From an uncultured delta proteobacterium (GTDB lineage Bacteria > Desulfobacterota > Desulfobulbia > Desulfobulbales > Desulfocapsaceae), in NCBI GenBank assembly GCA_903875445.1, contig CAIQWD010000013.1:1-64000 (forward strand): a DNA stretch of 64,000 bases, read 5' to 3'. Positions 62,563 through 64,000 of this stretch are shown piece by piece. The stretch's first letter is position 1, and the number at the start of each line of letters is the position of its first letter. The position numbers and the translations under genes were made by a program. Under the pieces are notes generated by a model. That model was not told the origin of the DNA, searched no databases, and saw only the letters and a list, made by a program, of their open reading frames with translations.

Positions 62563-63579
62563 ATGATACTCTACGACCCCCGTATCCCGGCGAGCCTTAT
62601 CGAGTTCGGCATTCAGATTCCCCTGCGGGACAGCCGTTCTACCAGGACATTGCAGGCACCCCTCGATGATCCCCAGCTGAAATCCCTGCAAAGTCATTGG
62701 CATAAGGATCGCATCGTCGAAACGATCAGCCGCGAGGACCTGTTGCGGGTCCATTCGGCCGAGTATGTGGAACGATTGCATTCGCCGGCTCTTGAAAAGG
62801 AGATTATTGCCACCTTTGAGTTGATCGATACCGAAGGCAAATACTATCGGTATACCCCGGAGTCAGCGACGCGACCGCTCACCGACCTCTTCGAGCGTAT
62901 CCTGCTTAAAAACGCCGGCACTATCCAGGCCGCGAGGCTTGCCCTGCAGCATGGTTTCTGCTTTTCCTTCACCGGTGGCGCCCACCACGCCCAGCGTGAT
63001 TTCGGCAATGGTTTCTGCCTGATCAACGATGTCGTCATCGCCGCCCGCAAGCTGCAGTTCGAAAAGATGGTGCGCAGGGTGTGGGTTATCGATGTCGATG
63101 CCCACAAGGGCGATGGCACCGCCGCTCTCACTGCCGGCGATGATTCCATCCGGACGCTCAGCGTGCATATGGCAAGCGGCTGGCCGCTCGATTGTCCGAT
63201 TGTGCTTGCCGACGGCAGACCCAATCCTTCCTTTATTCCAAGCGATATCGATATCCCCATCGAAAGCGGCGAAGAGGCCTATTATTTGGAGAGGCTGGGT
63301 GCTGGTCTTGGGAAACTTGCGGAGGGAGACACGGCCGATCTGGCCATCGTCGTCTGCGGCGCCGACCCCTATGAAAAGGATGAATTGCCCTCAACGGCAC
63401 CTTTGAAACTCTCTCTGGACCAGATGTTCGAGCGCGACCGGCTGATCTATACCTGGCTGAAAGAACGCAAGATACCGGCCGTCTTTCTGATGGCCGGCGG
63501 CTATGGCGATGAGGTCTGGCGGGTTTATGCACAGTTTTTGCTCTGGGCATTGCATAAGCGCTATAAGCATATTCCCTGA
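62563..63579 (+). CDS. Histone deacetylase family protein
   Basis: The 338-residue enzyme has the arginase/deacetylase fold signatures: TGGAHHAQRDFGNGFCLIND (His pair), VIDVDAHKGDGTAAL with metal-binding Asp and His, CGADPYEKDELPS with a further Asp, and MAGGYGDE. Bacterial members (AcuC and acetylpolyamine amidohydrolase types) remove acetyl groups from proteins or polyamines. ATG at 62563 fits the family start (ILYDPRIP); the in-frame extension to 62458 has no similarity. The Shine-Dalgarno is weak. Confidence 0.9.
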   Translation: MILYDPRIPASLIEFGIQIPLRDSRSTRTLQAPLDDPQLKSLQSHWHKDRIVETISREDLLRVHSAEYVERLHSPALEKEIIATFELIDTEGKYYRYTPESATRPLTDLFERILLKNAGTIQAARLALQHGFCFSFTGGAHHAQRDFGNGFCLINDVVIAARKLQFEKMVRRVWVIDVDAHKGDGTAALTAGDDSIRTLSVHMASGWPLDCPIVLADGRPNPSFIPSDIDIPIESGEEAYYLERLGAGLGKLAEGDTADLAIVVCGADPYEKDELPSTAPLKLSLDQMFERDRLIYTWLKERKIPAVFLMAGGYGDEVWRVYAQFLLWALHKRYKHIP

Positions 63580-63580
63580 A

Positions 63581-63623
63581 AAAAAGTGCTGCCTGTTTTA
63601 AGAATCATTTCTCAAACAGGCAG
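63581..63623 (-). terminator. Terminator of the DUF1566 gene
   Basis: CTGCCTGTTT (63589-63598) and AAACAGGCAG (63614-63623) pair perfectly. On the minus strand the stem is followed by a CACTTTTTTT run. It lies 70 bases after the DUF1566 stop. Confidence 0.75.
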
Positions 63624-63693
63624 TGTATCCGCAACCAGGAAAAAATAAAGTGGTCGGAAGAACCGGCAACCCATGTTGCCGGGGATAGCCGTC

Positions 63694-64000
63694 TCAGGTC
63701 TGCGACCGCACTGGCCGACCAAAGCCGCCGGGGATAGTGCCCGACGACCAGAAGGCACGGCCCTGCTTGAAATCGACAAACCAGTAGCCGCCGGGTTTGC
63801 GTTGCGCCGCAACGAAGATAAACGGCTGCTCCTTGGAAAAGCCGGGATGGAGGTAAATGCCTTTAGTGTTTCTCTCCGGCTCCATGAGAGATAAAGCCTC
63901 TTCCATGGTCGGTAGGCGCCAGTCGGCATAACCGGCAAATTCCGTGCCGTTCAACTCCTCAATCCCTCTTTGAATATGGCGGATGGAGCCGATATCGATG
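63694..64000 (-). CDS. DUF1566 domain protein, C-terminal part
   Basis: The frame is open to the window edge, so only the last 102 residues are seen. They contain FAGYADWRLPTMEEALSLME, YLHPGFSKEQPFIFVA and YWFVDFKQGRAFWSS, the signature of the Lcl C-terminal/DUF1566 fold. Members are often exported lipoproteins with C-type-lectin-like folds. The N-terminus lies beyond the window. Confidence 0.78.
   Translation of the reverse strand, partial: IDIGSIRHIQRGIEELNGTEFAGYADWRLPTMEEALSLMEPERNTKGIYLHPGFSKEQPFIFVAAQRKPGGYWFVDFKQGRAFWSSGTIPGGFGRPVRSQT

Noticed and set aside
1-64000. tRNA genes and CRISPR arrays
   Set aside because: No tRNA T-loop context with matching arms and no regularly spaced direct repeats were seen by eye; a covariance search would be needed to exclude tRNAs fully.

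Overview
The window reads as chromosomal DNA of a Gram-negative, probably anaerobic bacterium, most likely a member of the Desulfobacterota (former Deltaproteobacteria, Desulfobulbales-like). This placement is inference. It rests on outer-membrane proteins, TatC, a PEP-CTERM protein, a formyltransferase-only PurH, a GlmU-like protein without its acetyltransferase domain, a DHH-CBS-nucleotidyltransferase fusion, molybdopterin enzymes and MobB. It starts inside a 5S rRNA gene at the end of an rRNA operon and stops inside a DUF1566 gene.

Layout. 1-5.8 kb: 5S rRNA 3' part and terminator, an ABC exporter, a truncated GlmU, an AICAR formyltransferase, and a PEP-CTERM protein behind a near-consensus sigma-54 promoter. 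5.8-9.7 kb: an AT-rich minus-strand lasso peptide cluster (RRE protein, leader peptidase, cyclase, a 62-residue precursor, an HPr-kinase-like kinase). The precursor matches the phosphorylated, paeninodin-type class: A1-D9 ring, C-terminal Ser, and two tail cysteines. 9.7-24.8 kb: housekeeping and envelope genes (deacetylase-like protein, polyprenyl synthase, DinG-like helicase, response-regulator/kinase hybrid, MFS transporter, porin, FG-GAP protein, UDG, FmdB-like protein, FtsB, DUF523, TatC). 24.9-35.5 kb: SerS, two proteins with the same Cache-like sensor domain, then a minus-strand run of substrate-binding protein, Cache/GAF histidine kinase, LuxR-type regulator, two exported redoxins and MobB, with Ddl upstream. 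35.8-40.5 kb: S21, a Xer recombinase without a canonical start, the DHH-CBS-CCA fusion, an M50 protease.

40.5-49.7 kb looks like an accessory block: two hydrolases, a class III cyclase with TPRs, a very large AsmA protein and a MazEF-type toxin-antitoxin pair whose toxin gene overlaps the end of the next resident gene. 49.6-60.2 kb: molybdopterin oxidoreductase, acyl-CoA synthetase-like enzyme, receiver protein, lytic transglycosylase, a PilB/GspE-type ATPase coupled to an HDOD protein, a DUF482 protein. 60.2-64 kb: a 53-residue six-cysteine ORF with mirror-symmetric cysteine spacing, a 5'-truncated IS110 transposase followed by two related hairpin units, a histone-deacetylase-family enzyme and a partial DUF1566 protein.

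The most notable items are the kinase-containing lasso cluster, the sigma-54 PEP-CTERM promoter, the six-cysteine miniprotein, the paired structured units beside the IS110 remnant, and the SBP-kinase-regulator-redoxin operon. No tRNA gene or CRISPR array was seen.
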